Assembly: GCA_017439185.1 (NCBI GenBank)
Contig: JAFRTM010000001.1
Coordinates: 1 to 61,893 of the forward strand
Reading direction: 5' to 3'
Length of the DNA: 61,893 nt
DNA from: Bacteroidales bacterium
GTDB lineage: Bacteria; Bacteroidota; Bacteroidia; Bacteroidales; P3
A program made the translations under genes and the position numbers. Position 1 is the stretch's first letter. Every line of letters starts with the position of its first letter. Positions 1 through 9,315 of the stretch are shown here, in pieces. The notes under the pieces were generated by a model that saw nothing but the letters and a program-made list of their open reading frames with translations, was not told where the DNA came from and searched no databases.

Positions 1-372
1 GTCACGGGCAACATGAGCGACGGCTACACCGTCGATTACGAGAAGGTGAAGATCGCACGCGGCCTGCTGCTGCCCACCTACTCCATGACCTGCAGCGTCC
101 TCGGGGCTCAGCACAAATGCTCCTACTCCTGGACCGACAACTCTGGTCAGGGCGACGCGGAGGCGACGGACAAAATCTGCATCAACCTCTTCAATCCTAC
201 AAAAGGCGTCAGCATGATGTTCGAAGACGTGGCAACCCGCGCCGCCGAAGCCTGCCAAGTCCAGTACAGCACCGCCTGGGCCGGCGACACGGTGTATAAC
301 TACATCTTCTGGAAGAAACCCGACGGCAGCTGCAGCGACAGCCAGCTGGTAAACTTCTTCGTAGCGGAGTAG
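1..372 (+). CDS. DUF6266 family protein, C-terminal part (5' end outside the window)
   Basis: The frame is open from the first base, and the ATG at 13 is probably internal. The visible residues match the C-terminal half of the DUF6266 family: an IDYSKV-like stretch (VDYEKVKIARG), then a long beta-rich segment ending in YIFWKKPDGSCSDSQLV. A complete family member lies at 28007-28747, and its end (YGFWRNGGSGQVSDSVLVAEL) lines up with this one. Family function is unknown; members are Bacteroidetes proteins of about 200-250 aa. A terminator follows the stop codon. The gene is truncated by the window edge, not visibly broken. Confidence 0.75.
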   Translation, partial: VTGNMSDGYTVDYEKVKIARGLLLPTYSMTCSVLGAQHKCSYSWTDNSGQGDAEATDKICINLFNPTKGVSMMFEDVATRAAEACQVQYSTAWAGDTVYNYIFWKKPDGSCSDSQLVNFFVAE

Positions 373-420
373 GACTTATAGGACCTATAAGACTTATAGG
401 ACTTATAAGCCCTATCACCA

Positions 421-446
421 AAAGGGAGCCCCAACCGGCTCCCTTT
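421..446 (+). terminator. Hairpin terminator after the DUF6266 gene
   Basis: AAAGGGAGCC (421-430) and GGCTCCCTTT (437-446) form a perfect 10-bp stem with a 6-base loop. Only a short T-run follows, inside the stem itself. It lies 49 bases after the stop. The bases in between (373-410) repeat GACTTATAGGA-like words. Confidence 0.7.
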
Positions 447-569
447 TGCCCACTGGCCACTAAAAAAAATCTTCCATTTTTTTGCTATTTTATCCAAAAT
501 TAGTATATTTTTTCCTGGCGGAAAGAAGATACCGCATCTCGGGAATCCAAAAAAAAATTACATTTTTTC

Positions 570-599
570 TTGTTATTCCACTCGATTTTTGTATCTTTG
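570..599 (+). promoter_or_regulatory. Bacteroidetes-type promoter of purC
   Basis: TTG at 570-572 and TATCTTTG at 592-599 are separated by 19 bases, the layout of the Bacteroidetes primary sigma factor (-33 TTTG, -7 TAnnTTTG). Transcription would start near 606, leaving a leader of about 70 A/T-rich bases before the purC ATG at 676. The rest of 447-675 shows no gene. Confidence 0.75.
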
Positions 600-675
600 C
601 AAGTTTAATAGGAATAGTCATTTATTGTTAATATATTGTAAATCATTATTATTAATAACAAAATATACAAAAGAT

Positions 676-1623
676 ATGCAAGCAATCGTAAAAACGGACT
701 TTCATTTTCCGAAGCAGAAAAGCCTCTATGTTGGCAAAGTAAGAGACGTCTATAACATCGACGACAAATATATGGCCATGGTGGTCAGCGACCGCATCTC
801 GGCCTTCGACGTGGTGCTGCCCAAGGGCATACCCTACAAAGGGCAGGTCCTCAACCAGATAGCCACCAAGTTCCTCGACGCCACCGCCGACATCGTGCCC
901 AACTGGAAGCTGGCGACCCCCGACCCGATGGTCACCGTGGGCCTGAAATGCGAAGGCTTCCGCGTGGAGATGATAGTGCGCGGATACCTCGCCGGCAGCG
1001 CCTGGCGCGAATATAAGGCGGGCGCCCGCACCCTCTGCGGCGTGCCGCTGCCCGAAGGCATGGTGGAGAACCAGAAATTCCCCACGCCCATCCTCACGCC
1101 GACCACCAAGGCCGACGAGGGCCACGACGAGAACATCTCGCGCGACGAGATAATCCGTACCGGCCTCGTGGCCAAGGAGGACTACGAGCAGCTGGAGCGC
1201 TACGCCCTCGCCCTTTTCGAGCGCGGCACCAAGATAGCCGCCGAGAAGGGCCTCATCCTCGTGGACACCAAATACGAGTTTGGCAAACGCGACGGCAAGA
1301 TCTACCTCATCGACGAGATCCACACGCCCGACAGCAGCCGCTACTTCTACGCCGACGGCTACGAGGAGCGCCTCGCCAAAGGCGAGCACCAGCGCCAGCT
1401 CTCCAAGGAGTTCGTACGCGAGTGGCTGATGGCCAACGGCTTCCAGGGCAAAGAGGGGCAGAAGGTGCCCGAGATGACCGACGAGATAGTGAACGGCATC
1501 ACCGACCGCTACATAGAGCTCTACGAGGCCGTCACCGGCGAGAAGTTTGTGAAGTCGGAAGAATGCAGCGACGTCTGCCGCCGCATAGAAGACAACGTAA
1601 CCCGCTGCCTCGAAAAACTCTAA
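676..1623 (+). CDS. purC: Phosphoribosylaminoimidazole-succinocarboxamide synthase
   Basis: SAICAR synthase joins aspartate to CAIR with ATP in de novo purine synthesis, in the cytoplasm. The 315-residue product opens with the typical [11 protein letters not shown] nucleotide-binding strand ([12 protein letters not shown]), followed by [26 protein letters not shown] and the DTKYEFG / [13 protein letters not shown] signatures. The ATG at 676 is chosen because it follows the mapped promoter leader and gives the usual family length; an upstream in-frame TTG at 589 overlaps the -7 element and would precede the transcript start. It appears to be a single-gene unit with no clear terminator, followed by a 44-bp direct repeat. 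Codons are strongly C-ending. Confidence 0.96.
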   Translation: MQAIVKTDFHFPKQKSLYVGKVRDVYNIDDKYMAMVVSDRISAFDVVLPKGIPYKGQVLNQIATKFLDATADIVPNWKLATPDPMVTVGLKCEGFRVEMIVRGYLAGSAWREYKAGARTLCGVPLPEGMVENQKFPTPILTPTTKADEGHDENISRDEIIRTGLVAKEDYEQLERYALALFERGTKIAAEKGLILVDTKYEFGKRDGKIYLIDEIHTPDSSRYFYADGYEERLAKGEHQRQLSKEFVREWLMANGFQGKEGQKVPEMTDEIVNGITDRYIELYEAVTGEKFVKSEECSDVCRRIEDNVTRCLEKL

Positions 1624-1711
1624 AACGTCTTTTACGAAGTAAAAAACATATCAACATAAAACATATCAACGTCTTTTACGAAGTAAAAAACATATCAACA
1701 TAAAACATATC
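1624..1711 (+). repeat. Perfect 44-bp tandem direct repeat (2 copies)
   Basis: Bases 1624-1667 and 1668-1711 are identical. Each copy starts with AACGTCTTTTACGAAG and contains ACATATCAAC twice. It fills nearly the whole gap between purC and nfnAB. The ACATATCAAC word is the reverse complement of the GTTGATATGT words in arrays at 36104, 57410 and 60280. Confidence 0.95.
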
Positions 1712-1722
1712 AACATTAAATC

Positions 1723-3987
1723 ATGTACAAGATAGTCGCAAAACGTCAGCTGACACAGGATATTTTTCTTATGGACATAGAGTCGCCGTGGATAGCCCGC
1801 TCGGGCAAGCCGGGACAGTTCGTGATAGTGATACCCGACGAACAGGGCGAGCGCGTCCCGCTGACGATATGCGACATCGACCACGAGCGTGAGACGGTGA
1901 CTATAGTCTATCAAGTGGTGGGCGACTCCACCCGCCTGCTCTCCTCCCTGGCCGTGGGCGACTCGGTGTTCACCATCGTAGGCCCCCTCGGACGCGCCAG
2001 TGAACTCCTGGAACGCGACAACAGCGAGGCACGCATACTCTTCGTGGCCGGCGGCGTAGGCACAGCCCCGGTCTATCCCCAAGCCAAGTGGTGCAAGGAA
2101 AACGGCGTGAAGTGCGACGTGGTCATCGGAGCCCGCAACAAGAGCCTCTTATTCTTCGAAGAGGAGATGCGCCAGGTGTGCGACCACCTCTACGTCACCA
2201 CCGACGACGGCTCCTACGGCGAGAAAGGCCTCGTCACCGAGAAGATCAAAAGCCTCGTGGAGGCAGGGGAGAGGTACACCGTGTGCGTGGCCATCGGACC
2301 GTTGCCGATGATGAAGTTCGTCGCCAAGCTCACCGCCTCCTATAACCTGAAGACCATCGTCAGCCTCAACTCCATGATGGTTGACGGCACCGGCATGTGC
2401 GGCGCCTGCCGCGTCTCGGTGGGCGGCAAGGTGAAGTTCACCTGCGTCGACGGTCCCGAGTTCGACGGCCATGAAGTCGATTTCGACGAGGCCATGCGAC
2501 GCCTCGCCAAACCCGACGCACGCAAATACCGCATAGCCACCACCGAAGGCGGCCACCACTGCAACCTCGCCGACGAGGTGATGGTGGCCCTCGCCGAGGC
2601 GAAGCAGCGCCAGAAACCCTCGGAGCAAGACCCGCACGTGAGAATCCACAACTTCGGCGAGGTGAGCTACGGCTTCTCCGAGCAGCAGGCTGTCGCCGAA
2701 GCCCAGCGCTGCCTCCACTGCAAGAAACCCCTCTGCGTGAGCCAGTGCCCGGTGAATATCAACATACCGGAGTTTATCTCTCTGGTGGCCGACAAGCAAT
2801 ATGGCGAAGCGGCACGCGTGATAGCGCGCGACTCGGCCCTGCCGGCGGTGTGTGGACGTGTGTGCCCCCAGGAGACCCAGTGTGAAGGGGCGTGCATCCT
2901 CGGCAAGAAGCAGGAGCCGATAGCCATCGGCGCCCTCGAACGTTTCGTCGCCGACTGGCAGCGCGAGAAAGGCAAGCCCATGGAGCAGGCTCCCGTAGAG
3001 CCCAAAGGGGCGAAGGTGGCCATCATAGGCAGCGGCCCCTCGGGCCTTACCTGTGCCGGCGACCTCGTGAAGATGGGCTACGAGGTGACCATCTTCGAGG
3101 CTCTCCAACATGCCGGCGGCGTGCTGGTGTACGGCATCCCAGAGTTCCGTCTCCCGAAACTCAAAGTGGTGGCGCCAGAGATTGAAAACCTCACACGCCA
3201 GGGCGTGGAGATCAAGACCAACGTCATAGTGGGCCGTACGGTTACCATCGACGACCTGGAACACAAATACGGATACAAAGCAGTATATATAGCCAGCGGC
3301 GCCGGACTGCCCAAGTTTATGAACATACCGGGCGAGACGCTGGTGGGCGTCATCTCGGCCAACGAGCTCCTGACCCGTGCCAACCTCATGCACGGCTACG
3401 ACGAGAAATACGCCACGCCGATATTCCTCGGCCGCCACGTGGCCGTGGTGGGCGGCGGCAATGTGGCCATGGATGCCGCACGTACCGCCCGACGTCTCGG
3501 CAGCGAGGTGACCGTAGTCTATCGCCGCAGCGAGCAGGACATGCCCGCCCGCCGCGAAGAGGTGCACCACGCCATGCAGGAAGGCATCCATTTCGCCTTC
3601 CAGACCAACCCCGTAGCCATCCTCGGCGACGAGCAGGGCAACGTGAGGGCCATGAAATGCGTGAGGATGGAGATGGGCGAACCCGACAGCAGCGGACGCC
3701 GCAAGTTCTCGGTGATAGAAGGCTCGGAATACGAGCTGGAGGTCGATACCGTGGTGATGTCACTCGGCACCAGCCCCAACCCGCTGATACGCGACACCAC
3801 CAAAGGACTCGACGCCGAAAGCTGGGGCGGCCTCATCGCCGACGAGGAGGGAAGGACGTCGAGGATCGGCGTCTTCGCCGGCGGCGACGCGGTGAGCGGC
3901 TCGGCAACGGTGATATTGGCCATGGGCGCCGGCCGCAAGGCCGCCAAGGCCATCGACGAATACCTGCAACAGAAACGGGGAAAATAG
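1723..3987 (+). CDS. Fused NfnA/NfnB-type NADH-dependent ferredoxin:NADP+ oxidoreductase (DHOD-B NAD-binding / glutamate-synthase-like)
   Basis: The 754-residue chain joins two subunits that are separate in Clostridium and Thermotoga Nfn/Sud enzymes. Residues 1 to about 280 are the ferredoxin-NADP reductase-like FAD/NAD subunit, with [2Fe-2S] cysteines C226, C229 and C241 in GMCGACRVSVGG. The rest is the GltD-like subunit: Cys-rich motifs for [4Fe-4S] clusters (CLHCKKPLCVSQCPVNI, VCGRVCPQETQCEGAC), an FAD fold GSGPSGLTCAG near 436 and an NADPH fold VVGGGNVAMDAARTA near 575. Likely role: flavin-based electron bifurcation balancing NADH, NADPH and ferredoxin in a fermenter. RefSeq annotates the same fusion in Bacteroidales as bifunctional DHOD-B/glutamate synthase; glutamate synthesis itself is unlikely without the large subunit. 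Confidence 0.9.
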   Translation: MYKIVAKRQLTQDIFLMDIESPWIARSGKPGQFVIVIPDEQGERVPLTICDIDHERETVTIVYQVVGDSTRLLSSLAVGDSVFTIVGPLGRASELLERDNSEARILFVAGGVGTAPVYPQAKWCKENGVKCDVVIGARNKSLLFFEEEMRQVCDHLYVTTDDGSYGEKGLVTEKIKSLVEAGERYTVCVAIGPLPMMKFVAKLTASYNLKTIVSLNSMMVDGTGMCGACRVSVGGKVKFTCVDGPEFDGHEVDFDEAMRRLAKPDARKYRIATTEGGHHCNLADEVMVALAEAKQRQKPSEQDPHVRIHNFGEVSYGFSEQQAVAEAQRCLHCKKPLCVSQCPVNINIPEFISLVADKQYGEAARVIARDSALPAVCGRVCPQETQCEGACILGKKQEPIAIGALERFVADWQREKGKPMEQAPVEPKGAKVAIIGSGPSGLTCAGDLVKMGYEVTIFEALQHAGGVLVYGIPEFRLPKLKVVAPEIENLTRQGVEIKTNVIVGRTVTIDDLEHKYGYKAVYIASGAGLPKFMNIPGETLVGVISANELLTRANLMHGYDEKYATPIFLGRHVAVVGGGNVAMDAARTARRLGSEVTVVYRRSEQDMPARREEVHHAMQEGIHFAFQTNPVAILGDEQGNVRAMKCVRMEMGEPDSSGRRKFSVIEGSEYELEVDTVVMSLGTSPNPLIRDTTKGLDAESWGGLIADEEGRTSRIGVFAGGDAVSGSATVILAMGAGRKAAKAIDEYLQQKRGK

Positions 3988-3997
3988 AACTGCGATT

Positions 3998-5380
3998 GTG
4001 GCCATCACTGAGGATATATCCACGTCGGGCTTTGTAAAGTCTCTGTCGTTCAGTATGTCCGACGTTTTCTCCGGTCACGAGGAGATTGGGTCTCGTGGCT
4101 CTTGCCGGCTGTATAGGGCGCAACGTTACGGCAAGTGGTACGTGCTGAAAGGGCTGAAACCGGAATATGCCGGCGACCAGCTGCGCCTGGCCATGCTCGA
4201 GAAGGAGTTCGCCACCGCGGTGAAGATGGCCCATCCCAACATCGTGCAGACCTTCAGCCACGAGCACGACGAGGTGGCGGGCGAGTGCATAGTGATGGAA
4301 TATATAGACGGCCGCACCCTCGCCGACTTCCTGAAGGAGAAACCTTCGTTCAAAGCCCGCAAACGGGTGGCGGGGCAGATACTCGCCGCCATGGCCTACT
4401 ACCACTCGCTCCAGATAGTCCACCGCGACCTCAAGCCCTCCAACATAATGGTCACGAGGAACGGCGACAACGTGAAACTCATAGATTTCGGCCTCGCCGA
4501 CACCGACGACTACGCCCAGCTGAAAGAGCCGGCCTATACCGTGGGTTACGCCGCCCCCGAGCAGATGCGTACGGGCGAGACGATAGACTGCCACACCGAC
4601 ATCTACGCCTTCGGCGTGCTGCTCCGCGAGATATTCCCCAAACGCTACAAGAGGGTCGCCGGACGCTGCTGCCAGCCCAACCCCAAGCTCCGTTACGCCA
4701 ACGCCGGCGAGGTGGTGCAGGCCCTGAGGAAGGCCGACAGAAGAGGGAAATGGCGCTGGACACTATTGCTCCTGCTGCTCTTGCTCTTCCTTCTGCCAGT
4801 CGCGGTTAAGTTATTCCTGACCCATTCGCATGATACCGTGCCGCAGCAACCGCCGCAGGAAGAAGTGGAACCGGTAAAGGAAGAGGCCAAGGCCGAACCC
4901 GAGGCTGTAGCAGAAGCGGCACCGGCCCGGCAGAAGGAGGAGAAAGCCGTCGGCGGCTACGACGCCGAGGTGGACGCCGCCGTGGCCCAGATGAGGCAAT
5001 ACTGCCGCCAGCAACAGTCTTCTCTCAAAGACAAGGTGGAAAAGGGGACGGTCAGTTGCCAGGAAGAGCTGGAGACCCTGGCGGTGAAGGCCAGTCTGGA
5101 GACCTATCTCTATGAGATGCAGCTGATTGACGCCATGACCGACGAGGTGAAGAAAGACTGGCGCACGTTCTGGTATGACCTGAACGACCTGGCCATCGGA
5201 AACGAGGGGGCGCTGAAAGAATATGCGGCCAGCCAAAACCTCCGCCAGCTGAGCCGCGAGGAGATGGAGACATGGAGAGACGGCGACGGGAAGAAACTCT
5301 ACGACGAGTGCACCCGGCTGGGTCAGGATTTCGGCAAGCTCCACTCCAAGCTCAGCCGTCTCGCCGACGGTGCAAGATAA
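3998..5380 (+). CDS. Membrane-anchored eukaryotic-like Ser/Thr protein kinase (copy 1)
   Basis: This is a 460-residue Hanks-type kinase. The ATP-anchoring Lys is K51 (YVLKGLK), the catalytic loop is HRDLKPSN (142-149), DFG is at 163-165 and APE at 186-188. The glycine loop is degenerate (GSRGSCRLY). A single membrane span lies at about 253-273 (leucine run), followed by a Glu/Pro linker and an extracytoplasmic helical domain of unknown function. The GTG start 10 bases after nfnAB is supported by co-linearity with the second kinase at 25295 (TEDISTSG against LSEISSSG). It is probably co-transcribed with nfnAB. The two kinases align without gaps over residues 1-210. Substrate and signal are unknown. 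Confidence 0.9.
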   Translation: MAITEDISTSGFVKSLSFSMSDVFSGHEEIGSRGSCRLYRAQRYGKWYVLKGLKPEYAGDQLRLAMLEKEFATAVKMAHPNIVQTFSHEHDEVAGECIVMEYIDGRTLADFLKEKPSFKARKRVAGQILAAMAYYHSLQIVHRDLKPSNIMVTRNGDNVKLIDFGLADTDDYAQLKEPAYTVGYAAPEQMRTGETIDCHTDIYAFGVLLREIFPKRYKRVAGRCCQPNPKLRYANAGEVVQALRKADRRGKWRWTLLLLLLLLFLLPVAVKLFLTHSHDTVPQQPPQEEVEPVKEEAKAEPEAVAEAAPARQKEEKAVGGYDAEVDAAVAQMRQYCRQQQSSLKDKVEKGTVSCQEELETLAVKASLETYLYEMQLIDAMTDEVKKDWRTFWYDLNDLAIGNEGALKEYAASQNLRQLSREEMETWRDGDGKKLYDECTRLGQDFGKLHSKLSRLADGAR

Positions 5381-5669
5381 CAGTTATTTCTGTCGTGTCA
5401 GACTTTAACATTTTACGAAACCAATTGTGGGAGAGCCTTTGGGCGATTTGTTGAAAAGCGTGTTAATAATTTTCGGCAGGGGAGGACTTTGGAGGGAAAA
5501 AAGCGATGTATCTTTGCAAAGTGATTCGGACATTGCGACGAGAGGGGATATTTGGCGTAAGATAATGAGAAACAGGAGGTAAGCTAAAAGTTAAGAAAGC
5601 TTGTCGTAGTGGCAACACCGCAAAAATGAAAGTAAATTAATACACCATATATATTATAAGCACCAAAAC
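5381..5669 (+). promoter_or_regulatory. nrdD upstream region with promoter at 5509-5516
   Basis: The region has no gene. TATCTTTG at 5509-5516 is the -7 element; the nearest upstream TTTG (5488-5491) is spaced only 17 bases away, so the -33 element is weak. The leader would run about 145 bases to the nrdD ATG, long for this genome. I could not assign it to a known riboswitch, and no convincing NrdR-box pair was recognised. Confidence 0.55.
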
Positions 5670-7763
5670 ATGGAAATAGTACCTTTCAGCATCAAGAAAC
5701 GTGACGGCCAGCGCGTAAGATTCTCGCTGGATAAGATAATGAACGCCATCATCAAGGCGTTCGAGAGTGTCGGCGAGCCGGTCGATCTGGGCAAGATAAG
5801 CAAGATTCTCAGCCATCTGGACATCCACGAGGACATCACCGTGGAGGAGATACAGAACCAGGTGGAAGAGGCGTTGATGAGGGAAGGTTATTTCCAGGTG
5901 GCGAAGAGCTTCATGCTTTACCGCCAGAAACACACCGAAGACCGCGAGACTATGGAGAAGCTGGCCTTTCTGGTGGACTACTGCAAGGCGGCCAACGCGG
6001 CGACGGGCAGCAAATACGACGCCAACGCCAACGTGGAACACAAGAATATCGCCACCCTGATAGGCGAGCTGCCGAAAGCAGGCTTCATAAGGCTTAACCG
6101 CAGGCTTCTCACCGACAGGATAAAGAAGATGTACGGCAAGGAGCTGGCCAACAGGTACCTCGACTTGCTGACGCACCATTTCATATATAAGAACGACGAG
6201 ACGTCGCTGGCCAACTATTGCGCAAGTATCACGATGTACCCGTGGCTGCTCAACGGTACGGCGTCGATAGGAGGCAACTCCAAGGCTCCTACAAACCTGA
6301 AGAGCTTCTGCGGCGGCTTCGTGAACATGGTGTTTATGGTGAGCAGCATGCTCAGCGGTGCTTGTGCCACACCCGAATTCCTGATGTACCTCAACTATTT
6401 CATAGGACTGGAGTACGGCAAGGACTATTACCAGCACGCCGACAAGGTGGTGGACCTGTCGATAAAGCAGAGAACCATCGACAAAGTGATCACCGACTGC
6501 TTCGAGCAGATCGTCTATACCCTCAACCAGCCGACCGGCGCAAGAAACTACCAGGCTGTGTTCTGGAACATCGCCTACTACGACAAGAACTATTTCGACA
6601 GCATATTCGGCGAGTTCTACTTCCCCGACGGAAGCAAGCCCGACTGGGACGGCCTGTCGTGGCTGCAGAAGAGGTTTATGACCTGGTTCAACAACGAGAG
6701 GCTGAAATCGGTGCTGACGTTCCCCGTGGAAACCATGGCGCTGCTGACGAAGGACGGCGACTGCATGGATACCGAATGGGCTGACTTCACCGCTCAGATG
6801 TACTCGGAAGGCCACTCGTTCTTCACTTATATGAGCGACAACGCCGACTCGCTGTCGAGCTGCTGCCGCCTGAGAAACGAGATCACGGACAACGGCTTCA
6901 GCTACACCCTGGGTGCCGGCGGCGTGAGCACGGGCTCGAAGAGCGTCCTGACCATCAACCTCAACCGCTGCATCCAGCAGGCGGCCAAGGACGGAACACC
7001 CTACGTGGAATATATAGCCGACATCGTGGATCTGTGCCACAAGGTGCAGACCGCCTACAACGAGAACCTGAAAGAGCTGCAGTCACACGGCATGCTGCCG
7101 CTGTTCGACGCAGGTTATATCAACATCAACCGCCAGTATCTGACGATAGGGGTGAACGGTTTGGTGGAAGGTGCCGAGTTCCTGGGAATACCGATCACCG
7201 ACAACGAGAAATACAGGGCTTACGTGCAGGAAATCCTCGGTATCATAGAGACCTACAACAAGAAATACCGCACCAACGAGCTCATGTTCAACTGCGAGAT
7301 GATACCGGCAGAGAACGTCGGCGTGAAACACGCCAAGTGGGACAGGGAAGACGGCTACTTCGTGCCGAGAGACTGCTACAACAGCTATTTCTATGTGGTG
7401 GAAGACTCGTCGCTCAGCATCATAGACAAGTTCAAGCTCCACGGCGCTCCCTATATAGAGCACCTCACGGGCGGCAGCGCGCTGCACATGAACCTCGACG
7501 AACACCTGTCGCAGGACCAGTACCGCCAGCTGCTCAGGGTGGCGGCTCAAGAGGGCTGTAACTACTTCACGTTCAATATTCCCAACACTATCTGCAACGA
7601 CTGCGGAACGATAGACAAGCGCTATCTGAAGGAATGCCCCCACTGCCACAGCACGAACGTGGACTACATGACCCGCATCATAGGTTACCTGAAGAGGGTG
7701 AGCAACTTCTCGCAACCCCGTCAGGAAGAGGCCGCCAGAAGATACTACCATAACGAACACTAA
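5670..7763 (+). CDS. nrdD: Anaerobic (class III) ribonucleoside-triphosphate reductase
   Basis: NrdD reduces ribonucleoside triphosphates to deoxy forms without oxygen, using a glycyl radical. The 697-residue protein has an N-terminal ATP-cone (IKKRDGQRVRFSLDKI onward, residues about 7-95), the large catalytic barrel, a C-terminal Zn site (C642, C645, C656, C659 in CNDCG...CPHC) and the radical Gly672 in RIIGYLKR. The activase nrdG follows 30 bases downstream, so the two form an operon. ATP-cone binding of ATP/dATP would set overall activity. Start at ATG 5670 gives the ATP-cone at the expected position. Confidence 0.96.
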   Translation: MEIVPFSIKKRDGQRVRFSLDKIMNAIIKAFESVGEPVDLGKISKILSHLDIHEDITVEEIQNQVEEALMREGYFQVAKSFMLYRQKHTEDRETMEKLAFLVDYCKAANAATGSKYDANANVEHKNIATLIGELPKAGFIRLNRRLLTDRIKKMYGKELANRYLDLLTHHFIYKNDETSLANYCASITMYPWLLNGTASIGGNSKAPTNLKSFCGGFVNMVFMVSSMLSGACATPEFLMYLNYFIGLEYGKDYYQHADKVVDLSIKQRTIDKVITDCFEQIVYTLNQPTGARNYQAVFWNIAYYDKNYFDSIFGEFYFPDGSKPDWDGLSWLQKRFMTWFNNERLKSVLTFPVETMALLTKDGDCMDTEWADFTAQMYSEGHSFFTYMSDNADSLSSCCRLRNEITDNGFSYTLGAGGVSTGSKSVLTINLNRCIQQAAKDGTPYVEYIADIVDLCHKVQTAYNENLKELQSHGMLPLFDAGYININRQYLTIGVNGLVEGAEFLGIPITDNEKYRAYVQEILGIIETYNKKYRTNELMFNCEMIPAENVGVKHAKWDREDGYFVPRDCYNSYFYVVEDSSLSIIDKFKLHGAPYIEHLTGGSALHMNLDEHLSQDQYRQLLRVAAQEGCNYFTFNIPNTICNDCGTIDKRYLKECPHCHSTNVDYMTRIIGYLKRVSNFSQPRQEEAARRYYHNEH

Positions 7764-7793
7764 TAACTAAAAGTCAGAGAACCACATAAAGCG

Positions 7794-8291
7794 ATGCTTA
7801 AATACTGGAACACAGATATAGTATTTCAGGAAATTCCCGACGAGACGACCCTCGCCATAAACCTCACCAGCTGTCCTTGCCACTGCCCGGGCTGTCACAG
7901 TAAATACCTGTGGCAGGATATCGGGAAGCCGCTGGACATTACCGAGATAGGATGCCTGATGAGCGTCTATGGCAAGTCGATCACCTGCATCTGCTTTATG
8001 GGAGGCGACGCGGCACCGGCAGAGGTACAGAAACTTGCCGACGACATAAAACAGCGCTATCCCCACTATAAGGTGGCGTGGTACAGTGGACGGCAATATC
8101 TTCCGCACGAAATCGACAAAAAACATTTCGACTACATAAAGCTGGGACCATATATCGCCCATCTGGGACCGCTGTCGTCGGCCAAGACCAACCAGAGGAT
8201 GCTGAAAAAACAGCAGGACGGTTCGTTCAGCGACATCACGGCCGGATTCTGGAAGAAAAATGCCGCGAAACAAGAGGCAGTTACGAAATGA
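7794..8291 (+). CDS. nrdG: Anaerobic ribonucleotide reductase activating protein (radical SAM)
   Basis: NrdG uses S-adenosylmethionine and a [4Fe-4S] cluster to make the glycyl radical on NrdD. The 165-residue product carries the radical SAM triad C27-x3-C31-x2-C34 in SCPCHCPGCHSKYLW, with a further cysteine C29 inside it, and the GGDA-type SAM-binding stretch (FMGGDAAPAE). Its stop overlaps the ATG of the next gene by four bases (ATGA at 8288-8291), so the downstream exported-protein genes are translationally coupled to it. Confidence 0.94.
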   Translation: MLKYWNTDIVFQEIPDETTLAINLTSCPCHCPGCHSKYLWQDIGKPLDITEIGCLMSVYGKSITCICFMGGDAAPAEVQKLADDIKQRYPHYKVAWYSGRQYLPHEIDKKHFDYIKLGPYIAHLGPLSSAKTNQRMLKKQQDGSFSDITAGFWKKNAAKQEAVTK

Positions 8292-8698
8292 GGTCGGCAA
8301 ACCGGTTGCTCTGGGTAATCGGCATCGCGGCGATGCTGGCAGGACTGCCGAAGGTGTCGGTGGCCCAAACTTATGTGGGCACCATGAAAGTGGGCAGCTA
8401 TGAGCAGAAAGAGGCGAAGATGGAGTTGAAGACGTCACCTCAAAACACGACGACCTTGACGATGAGGCACGTGAAGTTCGCAAAACTGATGCCGGTATAT
8501 ATCGATGTTGATCTGGCGCCGGTGAAGGTGAAAGGAACGGCCATAGAGGGCAACGGAATAGTGCCGGTGAGTAAAGGAAAACGTCAGGAAAAGCACACGG
8601 TGCACAACCTGAAAGGGACTACGGCCAACGGGCAACTCGTTTTTGAGTGTATGATGGGAAAACACAAGGTGGAATTCAAAGGAGGACGCAAAGATTGA
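8288..8698 (+). CDS. Small exported protein, calycin-like
   Basis: The 136-residue product has a clear signal peptide (RLLWVIGIAAMLAGLPKVSVAQ), then a short all-beta domain beginning TYVGTMKVGSYEQKEA. The opening resembles the Bacteroidetes calycin-like domain (Pfam Calycin_like), lipocalin-type barrels of unknown ligand; this assignment is by eye. The ATG at 8288 overlaps the nrdG stop. Nothing ties its function to nucleotide reduction, so the coupling may be accidental. Confidence 0.7.
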   Translation: MRSANRLLWVIGIAAMLAGLPKVSVAQTYVGTMKVGSYEQKEAKMELKTSPQNTTTLTMRHVKFAKLMPVYIDVDLAPVKVKGTAIEGNGIVPVSKGKRQEKHTVHNLKGTTANGQLVFECMMGKHKVEFKGGRKD

Positions 8699-9315
8699 GA
8701 ATCCAACACAAAGGAGACACCGGAATAAAGCTGGCGGCAATGGTGGTGTTGCTGCTGGTTGCTCCATTTATGGCGACGGCACAAAAGTTTGACGGAGGAA
8801 TGATGCTCCATTCGGGTTTCCTCAAAGCCCAGCTGCCGGAGATAGGGAGCGACGTGACCGGAGTCCCTTGGGGAATGGGCGGCGTGGCGCGGTGGCATGC
8901 GGTGAAAGGGTTGAGAGTGGGGGGAGAAGGATATGTGTCAACAGTCAGTAATCCCAACTTTGAGAGTCTCTCCTACAATACCAACGGGAGTTTTATAAGA
9001 GTGGGCTGGGGAGGATTGGTGTTGGATTATTATTGGAGTGTGGGGCGATGGTTCCCGTTCGCAGGCATAGGTGTCGGCGGCGGCGGCTCCACCATATTGC
9101 TGGTGGGCAACGGCGACACGGACGACTGGAAGGCAGAACCGCTGACGATGTTGCACAAGAGGGCTTTCGGATATATTGATCCCTATATCGGTTGCGAGAT
9201 GGCGCTAAAGCCTTCAATACACATCCTGGTAAAAGTGGATTGGCAACTGCCGTTTGGCCCCAACGAGATAGCTGCAGGACCAAGAGGTTATGTCGGCGTT
9301 ATATTTATCCATTGA
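8695..9315 (+). CDS. Predicted outer-membrane beta-barrel protein, unknown function
   Basis: A TTG start at 8695 is chosen because GGAGGA at 8681-8686 sits 8 bases upstream and the codon overlaps the previous stop (TTGA); a later ATG at 8740 would cut off the charged n-region of the signal peptide (RIQHKGDTGIKLAAMVVLLLV). The mature part alternates aromatic and glycine residues (GGMMLHSGF, RVGWGGLVLDYYWSVGRWFPFAGIGVGGGGS), as in small OmpA-like barrels of about 185 residues. No named family was recognised. It is the last gene of the nrdDG transcription unit; no terminator was seen after it. Confidence 0.7.
   Translation: MRIQHKGDTGIKLAAMVVLLLVAPFMATAQKFDGGMMLHSGFLKAQLPEIGSDVTGVPWGMGGVARWHAVKGLRVGGEGYVSTVSNPNFESLSYNTNGSFIRVGWGGLVLDYYWSVGRWFPFAGIGVGGGGSTILLVGNGDTDDWKAEPLTMLHKRAFGYIDPYIGCEMALKPSIHILVKVDWQLPFGPNEIAAGPRGYVGVIFIH

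Noticed and set aside
589-675. Longer purC start at TTG 589
   Set aside because: It lies on the -7 promoter element and upstream of the expected transcript start; the extra residues do not resemble SAICAR synthase.
2149-3591. 480-codon open frame on the minus strand opposite nfnAB
   Set aside because: It mirrors a GC-rich gene with clear motifs; the product is His/Ala/Val-rich and matches nothing. Same for long minus frames opposite ppdK, lpdA, ftcD and gyrA.
3988-4060. Kinase copy 1 might be a frameshifted or truncated gene because of its GTG start
   Set aside because: The N-terminus aligns gap-free with copy 2, which has an ATG at the same point, so the GTG start is credible.
5517-5669. 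Riboswitch in the long nrdD leader
   Set aside because: A TAGTGGCAACACC stretch recalled a cobalamin-type box, but the other conserved parts and a helix framework are not there.
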